Below, one piece after another: positions 23,390 through 37,079 of a DNA stretch of 64,000 nt. Source of the stretch: Nymphaea colorata. Its lineage: Eukaryota; Streptophyta; Magnoliopsida; Nymphaeales; Nymphaeaceae. Each line of letters starts with the position of its first letter. Position 1 is the first letter of the stretch. The notes beneath the pieces were generated by a model that worked only from the letters and a program-made list of their open reading frames with translations, was not told where the DNA came from and did not search any database. The translations under genes and the position numbers were made by a program. The DNA lies in contig NC_045139.1 of NCBI RefSeq assembly GCF_008831285.2, forward strand, positions 31,965,706 to 32,029,705, given 5' to 3'.

Positions 23390-25973
23390 ATGTTTCTTCA
23401 CAAAAGTCTGCTGCTTCTGCTAACCTTCCTCTGCCCATTTCTTTCCACCATCTTCTCTCTACCTTGTGCGGATCACAGATGCAGAAGCGGCATCTGCGCC
23501 GAGGATGGGACGTGCATCTGTATCCCTCCTTCCATCACCTTGGACGGCCACCGCCCCTTTTATGGGTATTAATCTTCTTCCATTTCCTCTCCTGCTTTAC
23601 TGTTTCCACTGATGCTATCCCCATTCCGGGACTGAAGGCAAGCAAATACTCAAGCATAATCCAATGGCAGGGGAAGGTTCTGCGACGAGTTGCAGATAAT
23701 GTGCGGGGTGAGAAGCATGTTCTGGTGCGAGCACGGAGGAAGCTGCGAAGAGGCCGTGCTGGGGGAGGAGGAGTACTTCTGCGCCTGCCCCTGGGGTTAT
23801 GCCGGCCGCCATTGTGAATTGGTCGGAGCTCCTTGCGGGGAGATGTTCTGCTTCCATGGGGCCGAATGCCTTGTCAACGAGCAAAACTGCCAGTGCCCAC
23901 CTGACTGGAGAGGCAGCCTTGACTGTGTCCTGCCCACTAGTACTAATGGTAGGTGGCTCCATCTTCATGCTTTTCCTAATGGCAATCGCTGCACACATCC
24001 TCTTGCATCTAGTCTCATCTTATGGACCAGATTTAATACTGTTGATCGATAAATTTTGGTTCAATTGCATGCGAGATGTTTCTTTTCCTTCTTTCCTAAT
24101 GTAGTTCTTGTTTCCCTCTAGAGTTTCTAGCCATATGGATGCATGTTTGTGTCCTTGGCCATGGATATCTCATCGACGGTGAATCTGTACTGCGTTATAT
24201 ATTCCTATCCATAGTTAACATGCACAGTAGTTATAGATTTTTCATTTGATATACATGGTTATAGATTTTCTATTTGATATACATGGCTCTTTGATTATAT
24301 GCATATTTTATAGGCTCAACTATTTCACATGACGTTTCACTTCTTTCAGTAGTGGTTATCCACAAAGAGACAATCAGACAGACAGACACACACCCTTTTT
24401 CAGTGTATAAGACATGCACTTGTCTGTTTGTGAGTATGTAGTTATGGTCCGTTTATTTCTTTAGTTTTCGTCTCGTTAGTTAATCATATAGCCATATTTG
24501 GTTAGGACCAGATATTATATGATTGATTAAATTATGAGGAGAATTCATGTCATATTCTAAGCTTTTGCTAGTTTTCATGTCATGCAACCTTCGTATCTGT
24601 TATAACGCCAAATGTGTGAAATGTGTTTTGGATATTCCAGTGCGTTAGTCATATGTTTCATATTCCTCTTAGCACCTTAATTTCGTGTTTCTGCTTTTCT
24701 TGTATTAATTTGCCTTTTGAAGACAAACATATACCAATGAGGGGCGGCTGTTCCTAGGGCTTCACCACCATAGTGCTTTCAAACTTTTGTCATTTTTCAT
24801 TTTGATGGCTACTTAACATAGAGAAGCATTGGCTTATGGATACATATTTTTGCAGTCATCCACCGTATACGTGATTAAATTTCTAAAGAAGTATCAAATA
24901 TATTATCAAGTCACTATTTTTTTGCTATTAGCAATTCAAGGTTAAGACAACAAGGTTCCTTCCTTCTTTTGTCCACAGTATATATTGTTTGTTATCTATT
25001 AAGAAGCACAGTTCTATTTTCTGTGCTGATACTTATTAAATTTCATCATGTTCATCTTGTAATGAATGCAGACTCAGTTGTTCAGAGTACTCCTACTATC
25101 CTTCCTCCTGATAAAGGCCATCATATTGAAAAGGTGCATACGCTATTTCTATTGTTCTTTCAGATTTTTGCATGCCTTTTCATGCTTTTAGATTTTTAAA
25201 GCAGAACCGGTTCACAGAATACTGCTACTCCATTGTGGTCCCCATGTAAGATCTATGTGGCACACTGCAAAGTTTATCATCTGTTTTTGTGTATGGTGAT
25301 ATGGTGGAACTGTATGGTTCTCTGGGATTTCTGGTTGACTCTTCTACTTGTCTTGACCTTTGGGGATCTCTTCCTGGAGAGGAAAGAAAAAAGATAGAAA
25401 AGTTCCCTGGTATTTTCTCTCACGGTTATAGACATTTCCTTTCACCTTTTATATATATTTTTGATGATCTTTTATTTCATTTAACCTTGCAGATATGATC
25501 TTGTAATGGCTTTAATTAAAAAGTTGTTAATATTTGCAATCTTCATGTTGCACATGTTTCATGAGTAAGCAAAACATCAACAGCTATAATTACACTATGG
25601 CTGATTACAACTATAACAAGCAGTAAGGAGCACATCTAAAAAAAACATACTGTACTATGCTTTTTGAGGTGTCTGGATTTGCCTACAAACATAAAATTAT
25701 TATGAGAGCGACCCGTGCCTGTGTATGGACGTGTATTTGTGTAGAGGATTCACATAAACTTCCCTCCTGCAGTGGTTTGTAGCAGTCGTGGCAGTGGCAT
25801 CTTCGTTGCTGGTAGTCTCTGCTGCTGTTCTCTTAGCCAAGAAATGTTGTAGGAAGTCAGAATCAGCGCTTACCAAGTTCCAAGATCTCTACCAAGTGCA
25901 AATGCAGGGAGTGTTGGATGATGAAGAAGACCCTTCACCTGTTCCTGAGCTAAATGATGGTGCCCATCTATGA
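23390..25973 (+). CDS. EGF-like, single-pass membrane protein
   Basis: Four exons: 23390-23565, 23671-23948, 25072-25133 and 25773-25973, giving 238 aa. All junctions are GT-AG and keep frame. A signal peptide (about residues 1-25, MFLHKSLLLLLTFLCPFLST) is followed by cysteine-rich extracellular sequence CADHRCRSGICAEDGTCICI. Two EGF-like units follow, one around CGVRSMFWCEHGGSCEE...EYFCACPWGYAGRHCE and one around CGEMFCFHGAECLVNEQNCQC. A Ser/Thr/Pro linker leads to one membrane segment (about 173-195, WFVAVVAVASSLLVVSAAVLL). The stop signal is KKCCRK, with a short acidic cytoplasmic tail ending PELNDGAHL. There is no kinase domain, so it is not a receptor kinase. It resembles the plant genes annotated notch-like or EGF-domain proteins of unknown role. 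A cell-surface location is inferred from topology. The exon 3 boundary rests on frame and splice signals. Confidence 0.82.
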
Positions 25974-25989
25974 TGTCAATCCTTGAAAG

Positions 25990-28520
25990 CTTGGAGTCAC
26001 CATTGTCGTGTAGAAAGTACATGTCAGAAATCGGACAACTAATTTCTGGTTTATCAGAAGTTTCAGTCCATGAAAGGGCCCAGCTTGTTCCACTAACGCC
26101 AAAACTCCTGTAACACAGTTTTGCTGAGCTCTATCTGCTCATAATGTAAAATTGAATCCTTCGGCTTACTGAAAACAAAGAGGGGGTGTCCATTGGAAGC
26201 CCATAGTTCTTCTTCACTGGAGGTTCCACGAAGAGATGGTTGGTTTATTGAGGGTTTTTACTGTAACAAGTTCTTCATCTTTTATACAAACTTCATGAAC
26301 AAATTCTTGCACTGGCTGTATGAGCTGATGCTGAGGTAAAAAGAAGACTGCTCGAGTTAATGAAAAGAATAAGCAAAAATTTTGTCATTTATTTCATTGC
26401 GTGAATTTGATGTTTGTTTGCACGGATGTTCTTTTTTTGTTCTCAAGTTCTTGCTGCATGCTGCAACCGGTACCCCTGTTGAGAGACTGCTGAGGCAGTC
26501 CTTAGGTGAACTCCAAGAAAAAGGCGGACGCTGCCAAAGGACCAGTCCCTGCTAGGGTTGCATTTCTCTTGTAAGCAATTAGCCTGACTTAGACCGGAAT
26601 TAAGGGACTGATATAAATTTGTGAGGTTGGTCCGGACAGTCATGTAAGAATCATGGTTCAGTTCCATGGGCATCATCCATTGTGCTACCAAAAGTTATGA
26701 GGTTGGTCCGGACAGTCATGTAAGAATCATGGTTCAGTTCCATAGGCATCATCCATTGTGCTACCAAAAGTTATAAGTGTATATTTAAGGAGGAGGCTTT
26801 TTTTTACTATTGCGTCCAAGGGGGTTGAGGCCTCGGTTTATGTAAAGCGATTCAATGAGAGGTTGAAACCGTCTCCCGCACTTGGGTCTAGAGATTAAGA
26901 GCAGTACACCTGTCAACTAAAGTGTAATGTATCTACTACTTGCAGTTCGAAGGAGTAATACTCATTGGAATCAAACTGACAGTTGGTATTTCAACCATCC
27001 ACCAATCCGACCAGCTATGCTATGTCCTCCGAGGCTCCTTGGGTTTGTCTTTGAATTGAATGGGGATCCGATGTATTTCTGCTCCTTCAGAATTTAGTTT
27101 GTGGAAAAGCAAGTGTTCGGTGGTGAATTGTTATTTGTCCTAATTTTAGGTAGTGGTTTGTACATTTTTCTTAATTTTGTCTTTATTCTCATGTAAACAA
27201 TTCATTTCACCACCACCAAGAGAGGCCACTATCTCTCCTTTGTGCCCATCACTCGTCAAATTCACAAAGCTTGCTTTGATACCTATTCCGGTTCAAATAA
27301 AAAGTACATTGAGATATGACAATGACCATAACATTTGACCACACATCCTTTGGGGTCTAAAATTTGTCTTTTATGTTACAAAAACATGCCTAAAGTGTAT
27401 TTGCCAACCACAAAGCCCTTATTGATGCCGATTAAAGTTCCAAAAGAAAGCATATAAAATAATTGACCAGTAATACAAAATAAATGAAGTTGAGCACAAC
27501 AACAGCAATTGGGATTTACTTCTGTCTTTTTAATCTTTCTTTTAGGTGAATGATTCACACAACCTGCCCTTTTCCCTTGCATCTAGGGTTATGTGGGTGT
27601 TTGGTATAGAAGCCTAATGCATGCCAACTAATACACTAATATTACTCCATTCAAACTAGTGATTGGCCGCCTACCAGCCACTGACCCAAGCCATTGTGCT
27701 GAACTCTTAGCCACTCTTGCCTTATTTCATGTTTATTCTTTCTTCTCCCAATAAGATCCACATAAATGGTAATGTTAAATAAGGTGATCCGGTAGTACTT
27801 GGGACATGTCTTCCACTTTATTTATTAAACTTGGCCATCCCACTCCTACCTCTATTTCAAGTTTATGTTTGTTTTGGCGCAAATGCAATATGTTAAAGTC
27901 AGTTGATCTGGAGCATTTTTTATTATCTCAATGGGGGCTTCGGGTACATTAATCCAGAAGCAAAAGTTCTGGATTACCAAAAAGGAGGTGATCCGTATAG
28001 AACGGACTTTACTCTGGAAAGAAATGTTGTATTGTAATTTGTGTGATATCATGAAAAATGCTTCAAAAATATGGCTCTTTCTGCTGGCCGTGGGCTTGTT
28101 AAGCCTAAGTTGTCAGTTTCATTTTTGTGGGTGTTGTTCATTTATAATGTCAAAAATGGCAAGTAGTCGAGCATGTTGTCAATTCATAAACTATGAGACA
28201 TTTTAGTTGATGAGTGTATGGTAAGTTTACTTAAATTTCAAATATTTTTAAGCTCTATATACATGAAATCCTTATTGAGGAGGCTGTCGCTACAAAAAAA
28301 AAAAAAAAAGTAAGATCAGAATCAAACTTATAACAAACTCGACAACTCAATTCTACTAAGATTGAGCACCACCAACATACACGATCAAAGCACCAAAACG
28401 CCAACAGAGGGAAAGATCAGGTCCTGCTACTGCAAACACGACTCTTCAAAAGCCTGCTAGAAAAGAAAACAAGGCACACAAAGTCGATCGAATTGGCCAT
28501 TTCACGGGGAGGCGGCGGCT
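25990..28520. other. Gene-free DNA between the EGF-like gene and anthocyanidin synthase
   Basis: Contains a 76-bp tandem duplication (26622-26773), AT-rich intergenic sequence, a possible MITE end (GGGTGTTTGGTATAGAAGCC at about 27595) and an A-run (28290-28309). No coding gene was recognised. Confidence 0.45.
26622..26773. repeat. 76-bp tandem duplication
   Basis: TGAGGTTGGTCCGGACAGTC starts at 26622 and at 26698. The two 76-bp copies differ at only one or two positions, so the duplication is recent. Confidence 0.92.
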
Positions 28521-28536
28521 GCCCACCAGCTCCTCT

Positions 28537-30231
<1,695 letters not shown>

Positions 30232-30296
30232 TCAACAAGATCGAATGCGGTACCAGATTAATGGCACACCTTACTGACGCTTGATATGCACGCACG

Positions 30297-30304
30297 TATA
30301 TATA
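30297..30304 (-). promoter_or_regulatory. Putative TATA box of anthocyanidin synthase
   Basis: TATATATA on the minus strand about 90 bp upstream of the ATG at 30207. Confidence 0.5.
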
Positions 30305-30309
30305 ATTCA

Positions 30310-31900
30310 ACGATAGGCTTCTCACAGTGTATCGGTTTCGAAAATGTATCCGATACGAGTCGGCACGTAAAATGATAGTGTTTCGAGTCATTCATCAGCC
30401 GCAACATTTCTAATGCGTACCAATGTTAGCCGATAACTTAGTGCAGAACCGACATTAGCAACATTAATTCAATGTGGAGCTAAAGTTTTCCCATGATTTT
30501 TCAGGCTTGTTGTCTAAATGACTAGCTCTGCGAACACTGACCGATACACCGATACGGTTCAGTTATAACCGATTCGATCCTGACTCGAAGTTTTAGTTTA
30601 CGGTTGGAACGGGGGTTATCACGTGCCTTTTTGGCTGTTGGTTCCATCCACCGTTCCGGCGCACGAAAACGGCGAAAATAGCTTCGGTGATGGGAAAAGT
30701 CTAATAAAGACAGGTTTTTTTTAAAAAATACCAAAATACTTCTCTATTATTATATAAAGTGCGTGCGAAAATACCTTCAATGAAAATCCAAAGAAGTAGA
30801 AAGGCTAGAGAATACAGTTTTTTTAAAAAAAAAAATTACCAAAATATCTTTCAATTTATTATATGAATTGAGTGCACCTAACGGCCCGCGCACACAACTC
30901 AATTTCTCCTCAATTCCACCTTTTTTTATCTAGTTATTTTGTAAATTTAAGAATAAGATATTCAACCTTGAGTGGTAGGTGGTCAGCTGAGGCCATTTAT
31001 TTTCAAATTGATTTTCATGGATACTATTCTTTTTAGACGGTAACATGCACTCAGCTCGCAAAACTGAAAAAAGTAATTATCTTAACCTTTTGTATGCTAC
31101 AGTTAAATCAAGAAATTCAAATTTTTTTATTTTATGCAATTTGTGGTCAATCACTCGACGCCATCAGTGCTCACCATACCAACATGAGTACTCACCATAC
31201 CAAAACATGTGAGGACTCATTATGGACAGGACTACTTTCCGGTCAAGACTCTGAAAGGTCAGGACTAATGAGAATGATTGAGGAATGACCATCAAGACTC
31301 ATTTGTATGTCATCAGTACTCACCATACCAAAAAGGTCAGGACTTGATTGAAAGGTCAAGACTCTGAAAGGTCAGGACTAATGAGAATGATTGAGGAATG
31401 ACCATCAAGTCTACCGTCTAGTCATTTAATATTAAATACATGTTAGCAGTAGCGGAGCCAGGATTTTCTGGTTGAGGGGCATTCGAGTCATCAGCTTATG
31501 TTTGCGGTGGGCACAGCCATGCAGTTTATCATGTTTTAATTTTAAGTCTTCAAATGAAATTTTTAATGGAATGGCATGGGCAGTTGCCCACACTAACACC
31601 CCATGTAGCTCCACCTCGGCATCTAATTATGGAAGAGATGATCACATGCATACAGTGAGTGCTTGAAGAAAATAAAGGTAGCTTCAATCTAAAGCAGACT
31701 CACATAACTAATTCAAGATTGTCTGTTAGAAGTAGGAAATGATTTCTTAGGAAAGTAGATACAGAAAATAGGAAATGATTTGCTACGAAAGTACGGAAAA
31801 TTTAGTTTTTTGTGAAAAAGACAAAAATGTCCCTTGATTAAAATGGTAGAACACATGGTTTTTGTCGTCGCTACCGAACACGTAACCCTTCATGAAATTG
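30310..31900. other. Gene-free DNA upstream of anthocyanidin synthase
   Basis: Contains a stretch rich in CGATACGG/GTATCGG motifs (30325-30570), similar to one near 35870-35950. It also holds A-rich runs, the 113-bp duplication and a dispersed repeat end (AGTAGCGGAGCCAGGATTTT at about 31447). No gene recognised. Confidence 0.4.
31145..31410. repeat. 113-bp-period duplication
   Basis: GGTCAAGACTCTGAAAGGTC and the following 36 bp (to ATGACCATCAAG) occur at about 31238 and 31351 with hardly any change. The shorter motif AGTRCTCACCATACCAA occurs three times (31166, 31186 and 31315 regions). Confidence 0.85.
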
Positions 31901-31910
31901 TCGGGGTTGC

Positions 31911-33014
31911 TCTAGGGCTGGGCATCGGGCCCGGTATTGTAAACGGGCCAGCTCGAGGCCCGACCCGTTTCTAAACAGGTCGGGCCGGGCCCATGCATTA
32001 TTGAGCCTCGGGCTTTGATTTATGCCCGAGGACTGGCCCCGCCTGACCCGATTATTAACGGGTTGGGTAGGGCTTTTTCAGGCCGGGCCACACCTGTTCC
32101 CTCTTTTCCCCTGACTTTCTAGCTTTACCTTGCTGCCATGAAGGGCCTCCGAGCAAGCGAGTGCCCCTTTCTGTGGATCGTGTGCAAGCAGGACTAGCTG
32201 GCGAAGGAGGATTTCGGCGGCAAGGGCTTGGTGGTGCCTTGGTGCGGGCAGATAAATGTCCTCTCTCATCCCTCCGTTGGTGACTTCTTCACCCATTGTG
32301 ATAGGAACTCCACCACCCAGGGCGTATCTGCCGACATGCCCTTCCTCACTTTCCCCATTGCGGTAGACCAAAGTTGCAACAACAATATGATATAAAGATG
32401 GGGGGAGGGAGAAAATAACAGCGATGGTGAGGAAGGTGATGGATTTGGAAAGGAAGAACAACAAGGAAATGAAGAGGAGAGGCTGAGAGTTCAAAGGCAG
32501 CGGGAAGTAGTCGTGAATGAAAAACAATGAAAAACACAAACATAAGTTTATTTTCAAAAAATAAAAATAATTTATTGTCGGGCTTCCCGAGCATATATTT
32601 TGCAAGCTTCAAAAAGAAAATTAAGCTTGGGTGTCGGGTCGGCCCGGCCCGGCCCGATCGGACCCGGGTCCGGGCCTGGAAAAACCTGCCCTAGGCCCGG
32701 CCCGACTCCCGCCCTCCATCCCCCACTCCCCCTCCCGCTCCCCCTCCTCCTCCGTCTCCCTCTCCGCTCCCCCTCTCCCTTCCCGTCTCCCGCTCCGCTC
32801 CCCCCTCCGTCTCCCTCCCCCTCCTCTTGCGGGCCGTCGGCGGGGACCCAACGCCGTAGCTGGAGGGCGACAGGAGGGTGGGGGGAAAGGGAGTCGGGAG
32901 GGCGGGCTGGCAGGGGAAAGGGGGTCGAGGAGGGGGAAAGGGGGTCGGGTCCAGGTCGGGCTGAGCGGCCCGACGGGCCGGATCGGACTGGCCCGGCCCG
33001 ATGCCCACCCCTAA
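31911..33014. mobile_element. GC-rich 1.1-kb TIR element (TAGGGSTGGGCATCGGGCC ends)
   Basis: The left end is TCTAGGGCTGGGCATCGGGC. The right end, read on the other strand, is TTTAGGGGTGGGCATCGGGC. The interior is GC-rich and low in complexity (32640-33000), with repeated GGCCCGGCCC and CCTCCCCCTCC runs that create long meaningless open frames. No transposase. A short relative with a likely 8-bp target duplication lies at 33801-33975, which suggests a hAT-type non-autonomous family. No clear target duplication flanks this copy. Confidence 0.65.
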
Positions 33015-33800
33015 AGAAAATAGTAAATTTGTAAGATGACAAACGATCCATTAGCATAGAACTTCTATTTGAAGAAATTATGTTCTTCTCTAAATTTTTG
33101 CACATGCAATCATATTCAGATATCCAAGGAAATTAAACATTTATTTGGTTTATTAATGGGTCATTAGACAACAAGAACAATTTATTACTTTTCTATGAAC
33201 CTGCATAAAGATTTGTCTAATTCATGAAACACTATGTTATAATATCTATAAATGTAATCTAAAGAATAGGGAATGAATGACAAAGCACCCTAAAAACATC
33301 TCTATAACTTTTTTGCATTGAATTACTAATCGAATGTGATTAGTTTTCGAACCAAATCTAACTATCCGAATTTAATCCAAATTTGGGTATCTAAATCAAG
33401 CTATATTTGAATTTCCTTACATTCAACTTGGTCCTATTCACATTCCCTATCCAAATAGCTGACATTCAATCGTGTATTATTAGTGGAGGTGCTGATATGG
33501 TGAATTGGCTGATTCACTTATTCAATTGATTCGGTTGACAATCAGTAAAAAAAAATAAAAATAAAACAGCTTTTTTCTAAAAGGTATAAAATATATAAAT
33601 TAAGAACAAATATTAAAAATAATTAAAAGTTGGCACATGGCACTTTTAAAGCAGCCATATTGAAATTGAATCTACTGATTCAGGCAGACTCTGATAACAC
33701 ATATACATTCCATGGTCCTTCTATACAAGTCCCAGTAGAGTTATGTTTGTTATCAGAAATCATACTTTCCTAAAATATAATTTAAGCCAATATTACCATG

Positions 33801-33975
33801 TAAGTCTGGGCATCGGACCAGCCCGACCTGGTTAAAATAAAAAATATTTTTATAAATATGAATAAAAAAAGTTCAATATAAGATATATTTTAATAATAAA
33901 ATATACATCCGTCGGGCCGACCCAAGCAGATTTTTCAGACCGGGTACTGGGTACCTGGGTCCATGCCCAACCTTA
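33801..33975. mobile_element. Short hAT-like MITE of the same family
   Basis: It starts TAAGTCTGGGCATCGG and ends CCATGCCCAACCTTA. It is flanked by TTACCATG (33793-33800) and CTACCATG (33976-33983), an 8-bp near-perfect direct repeat as expected for hAT insertion. The core is AT-rich and non-coding. Confidence 0.7.
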
Positions 33976-34079
33976 CTACCATGTGCCAAATTTATAGTCC
34001 GCTTGTCCCTAAATCCAAATTATATCAAGTTTAATTAGGGCTGAAGGAGTTGAAGACGAAGATCAGAAATTTAGAAATG

Positions 34080-36140
34080 GAACTACATGAGAAAGAGGCA
34101 ACAGGGGCCACGGACCTCCTTCAAAATTTAAAAAGGGAAATAAAATTTTACTTCTAAATTTTGAAAATTTTAGTTTAACCTATATAAACAATTTGAAAAA
34201 ACCCCTGTTAAAATTTTGAAACTATAGTTCGTTCTCTAAAATGAAAAATTATATCTCTACCCTTGGTCATTGCCTATCATAGTATGGCATGGCGCCGAAC
34301 TTGGGTACATTGCCATGTTCGATCTGAAACATGCCATGCTCCAAGCGCAAATAAGCTTCTCTCAACCTCTGCATGGGCCCTAACTCCACCTTATTTAAAA
34401 AAAAAAAATAACATGTTAGAAAATTTTCATTTGTTCTATATAAAAATTTTAAAAAATAATATTTTTGCTCCTATTAAAATTTAAAAAATTTAATTAATTC
34501 GGCCCCTCTCATGAAAAATTTCTGGCTTCACCCCTTCTGCTACCATTTCCAATTTGCATGGGAGATGCTGCTACCTCAATATTGAGCTCGAAATGTTTGA
34601 CAAAATGTCTCAAAGAAAAGATGAAAGCTGTTGCTTCTAGCAACCACTCAAAATCACTACAAATGGGCCTTGGATCAACTACTTTGAAAGTATAATTTCT
34701 CACATGTAATTAGATTAGAAGGTAAATGTACTACCTTTCAATGTAATGTTACTCAGGGAATATGGTATTTTTCTCATGAGCGGTGGGAACCCACATTCTG
34801 AATGCATTTGCAATATTTTGACCGTTCAAAATTCATTTGCTCCACACTTAATGTTGACTGTTCAACATCCATGCACAACACAGTATTCATTTTTTTAAAC
34901 ATGATTCCAACTATACAATGAACTTTTTTATGCAGGAGGAATATTTCATTTACCGTTCATAAGAAAGTCGAACATCTCATTCAACCTCTTGTGTCCTTAA
35001 AGTACATGACATGCTTTCGATGCATTGAGATATCGCCCTTGCCGTGCTTTAATTTGTGCATCAGTGGCCCATATTATAGCACAATTGAGTTAATGTCTCA
35101 AGAATTCAAAATAGAAACTAGCTTCCTACCAACCCTGACTCATCGAGCACTTGTCAAAAGCTTACACACAACTTCACTGTAGACTATACAACTTGATCTG
35201 ACTACCGGACCGATGAAAACCTTAGTTTAATTCTCATGAACAATATTTATGTAAATTGCAAACAGTAATATGTGACACTCTAATTGATGGATTACTGCTC
35301 CCTATCTAGGTCTCTCTCGAAGCAACTTTGTACCTTCGGAATTTGGAAACAAGAAATAAGAAAAGGGAGGTTGGGCCTCTTCCACATATCTCCTCAACAC
35401 TAAAGCCATTTGGAAGGATGTAAGAAACTAATGTGTCTCTCGTGACACACTAAACTTGCTTGTCTCTTAAGCAATGTATCCTTCAACTTTTCCAAAAGCT
35501 ACAAGCCAGTTCCGTTGGAATACTTTCGTCTTTCTATTGAAGACAGAATGTTTGAATTAAGTGAAGTTGTTGATGAATAAACTTTAGATGTGATATGTGA
35601 AATTCATTTTTCTATTGAAGAAATTAACTTGTTTATTGAGAGTAGAATAATCGTTTTATGTATATTTCAATATCTTACGTTTATGAATCATGCGTTTGTA
35701 AATTATTTTATAAATTCAAGCAGCTAATTGTGGTTTTTTAAATGATAAATATTAAAAGAGGAGCAATGATCATCTTTCATTCACGCCTAAACCCTTAATA
35801 CTTATTAAAATAATGAAAATAGCAAAGTAAATGTGTTTTTAGCAAAACAAGGTTTTCAAATAATACTGCCGGTAGACAAAACCGATTTTTACATACCGAT
35901 ACGAGACGGGTCGCTGTATCGCTGTATAAGAACGATCCGCAACTGATTCGGATGTTGACAACATTCCTAATTCTATAAACAATTCATTTGCCGACAAATC
36001 CAGCTCTTTAGTGATTAAACAACTCGAAAATATTAAGAACCAAGAACGCGGCATCGTCGCTCTCTTCCCGTCTTCTCTCTTTCTCTTCTTCCCGTTGCTC
36101 TTCTGCAAGCGTTCGGACACAGAGAGAGGGGAGAGAGGCG
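34080..36140. other. Gene-free DNA upstream of the phytocyanin gene
   Basis: 34090-34540 looks like an AT-rich dispersed element: GGGGCCACGGACCTCC at the left and GAAAAATTTCTGGCTTCACC at the right. The rest is AT-rich with no coding signal. The 36040-36150 part is a CT-rich leader directly before the phytocyanin ATG. Confidence 0.4.
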
Positions 36141-36150
36141 GAACCGGAGA

Positions 36151-37068
36151 ATGGAGGGTTTGTTGGCGCTCGTCGCGGCGGTGCTGACCGCTGCATCGGT
36201 GGCGTCTAGGGGCGCAGCATACACAAATTACACCGTAGGGGACACCGCCGGTTGGTTCTTCAACGCCGCCACCAACCGCAGCGCCGCCGACTACCAAGCC
36301 TGGGCAAAGAAATTCACCTTCAATCTCGGCGATTTCCTCAGTAACTCTCTTCCCCCTTCTCTCCCGTCTCGATCTTCCAACAAAGTCCAATTCTGATTGG
36401 TTCAGATTAGATAGAACACCAGTTCCACATGTTTCTCGCTAATGTAGGAAATGGGGTTGTGGGGATTTCCCGAAATCGGGTTCTCAAGTCATCACCCGCT
36501 TTTGGGGACGATTCGATTGAAGCAAGCGCGCCTTGCCTTGGCCCCCCGGTTGAAAGAAAGTGAACCCTTTGCCCCCTTCTAATCTCTTTTCTTCTTTTTC
36601 TTCATAGTTTTCAACACGGATAGCGACCACACGGTGGTGCAGACCTACAATGGCACCGCCTTCAAGTCCTGCGACTACGACGACGACAGTGGGAGCGACA
36701 CCATCTTGTACTCGGTGCCCGGGGACCCTACCAAGCTGGGGGTGCGCGGGGTGATCGCCGTGCCGCTGACGAAGGTGGGCGACAACTACTACTTCTCCGA
36801 CGCGAACGACGGGATCCAGTGCGCCGACGGCCTGAAGTTTTCGATCTCGGTCAACAAAGGGGAGGGCCTGCCGCCGAGCCTGATCGAGCCCCCTCCCTCT
36901 CCCCCCAGCAGCGCTTCCTCCCCGCCCGCCGCCGACACCCCTCCCATCGGCACTCCCTCTAGCCAGAACGAGAACTTCGCCAACTCCGCCGCCTCCCGTC
37001 CCCTCCCGGCGGCCGGGCTCGCCTTTCCCGTGATTCTCGTGTGTGGTCTGGTGGCTCTGTTTGTCTGA
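36151..37068 (+). CDS. Phytocyanin / early nodulin-like protein, probably GPI-anchored
   Basis: Two exons, 36151-36340 and 36608-37068, giving 216 aa. Signal peptide about residues 1-23, then a plastocyanin-like fold beginning YTVGDTAGWFF. The first copper-site His is present (H71 in DSDHTVV), and C85 and C135 can form the usual disulfide. The stretch that normally carries the copper Cys and second His reads NYYFSDANDGIQCADGLKF, so both ligands are missing. This places it with non-blue, early-nodulin-like phytocyanins rather than electron-carrying ones. A Pro/Ser/Ala-rich region (about 152-190) is a candidate for arabinogalactan glycosylation. The final hydrophobic segment (AGLAFPVILVCGLVALFV) looks like a GPI signal. 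It is expected at the outer face of the plasma membrane. The exons are GC-rich, with shadow ORFs on the other strand. The intron position is that of the family. Confidence 0.9.
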
Positions 37069-37079
37069 CGACACTCTCT

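Noticed and set aside
23236-23817. 193-codon plus-strand frame
   Set aside because: It runs through the leader, exon 1, intron 1 and exon 2 of the EGF-like gene in the wrong frame.
32572-33105. Overlapping open frames of 76-177 codons on both strands
   Set aside because: They lie in the GC-rich low-complexity core of a TIR element and encode only Pro/Arg/Gly/Ser runs. Several frames are open at once, which is a composition effect.
36484-37074. 196-codon minus-strand frame
   Set aside because: Antisense of phytocyanin exon 2.
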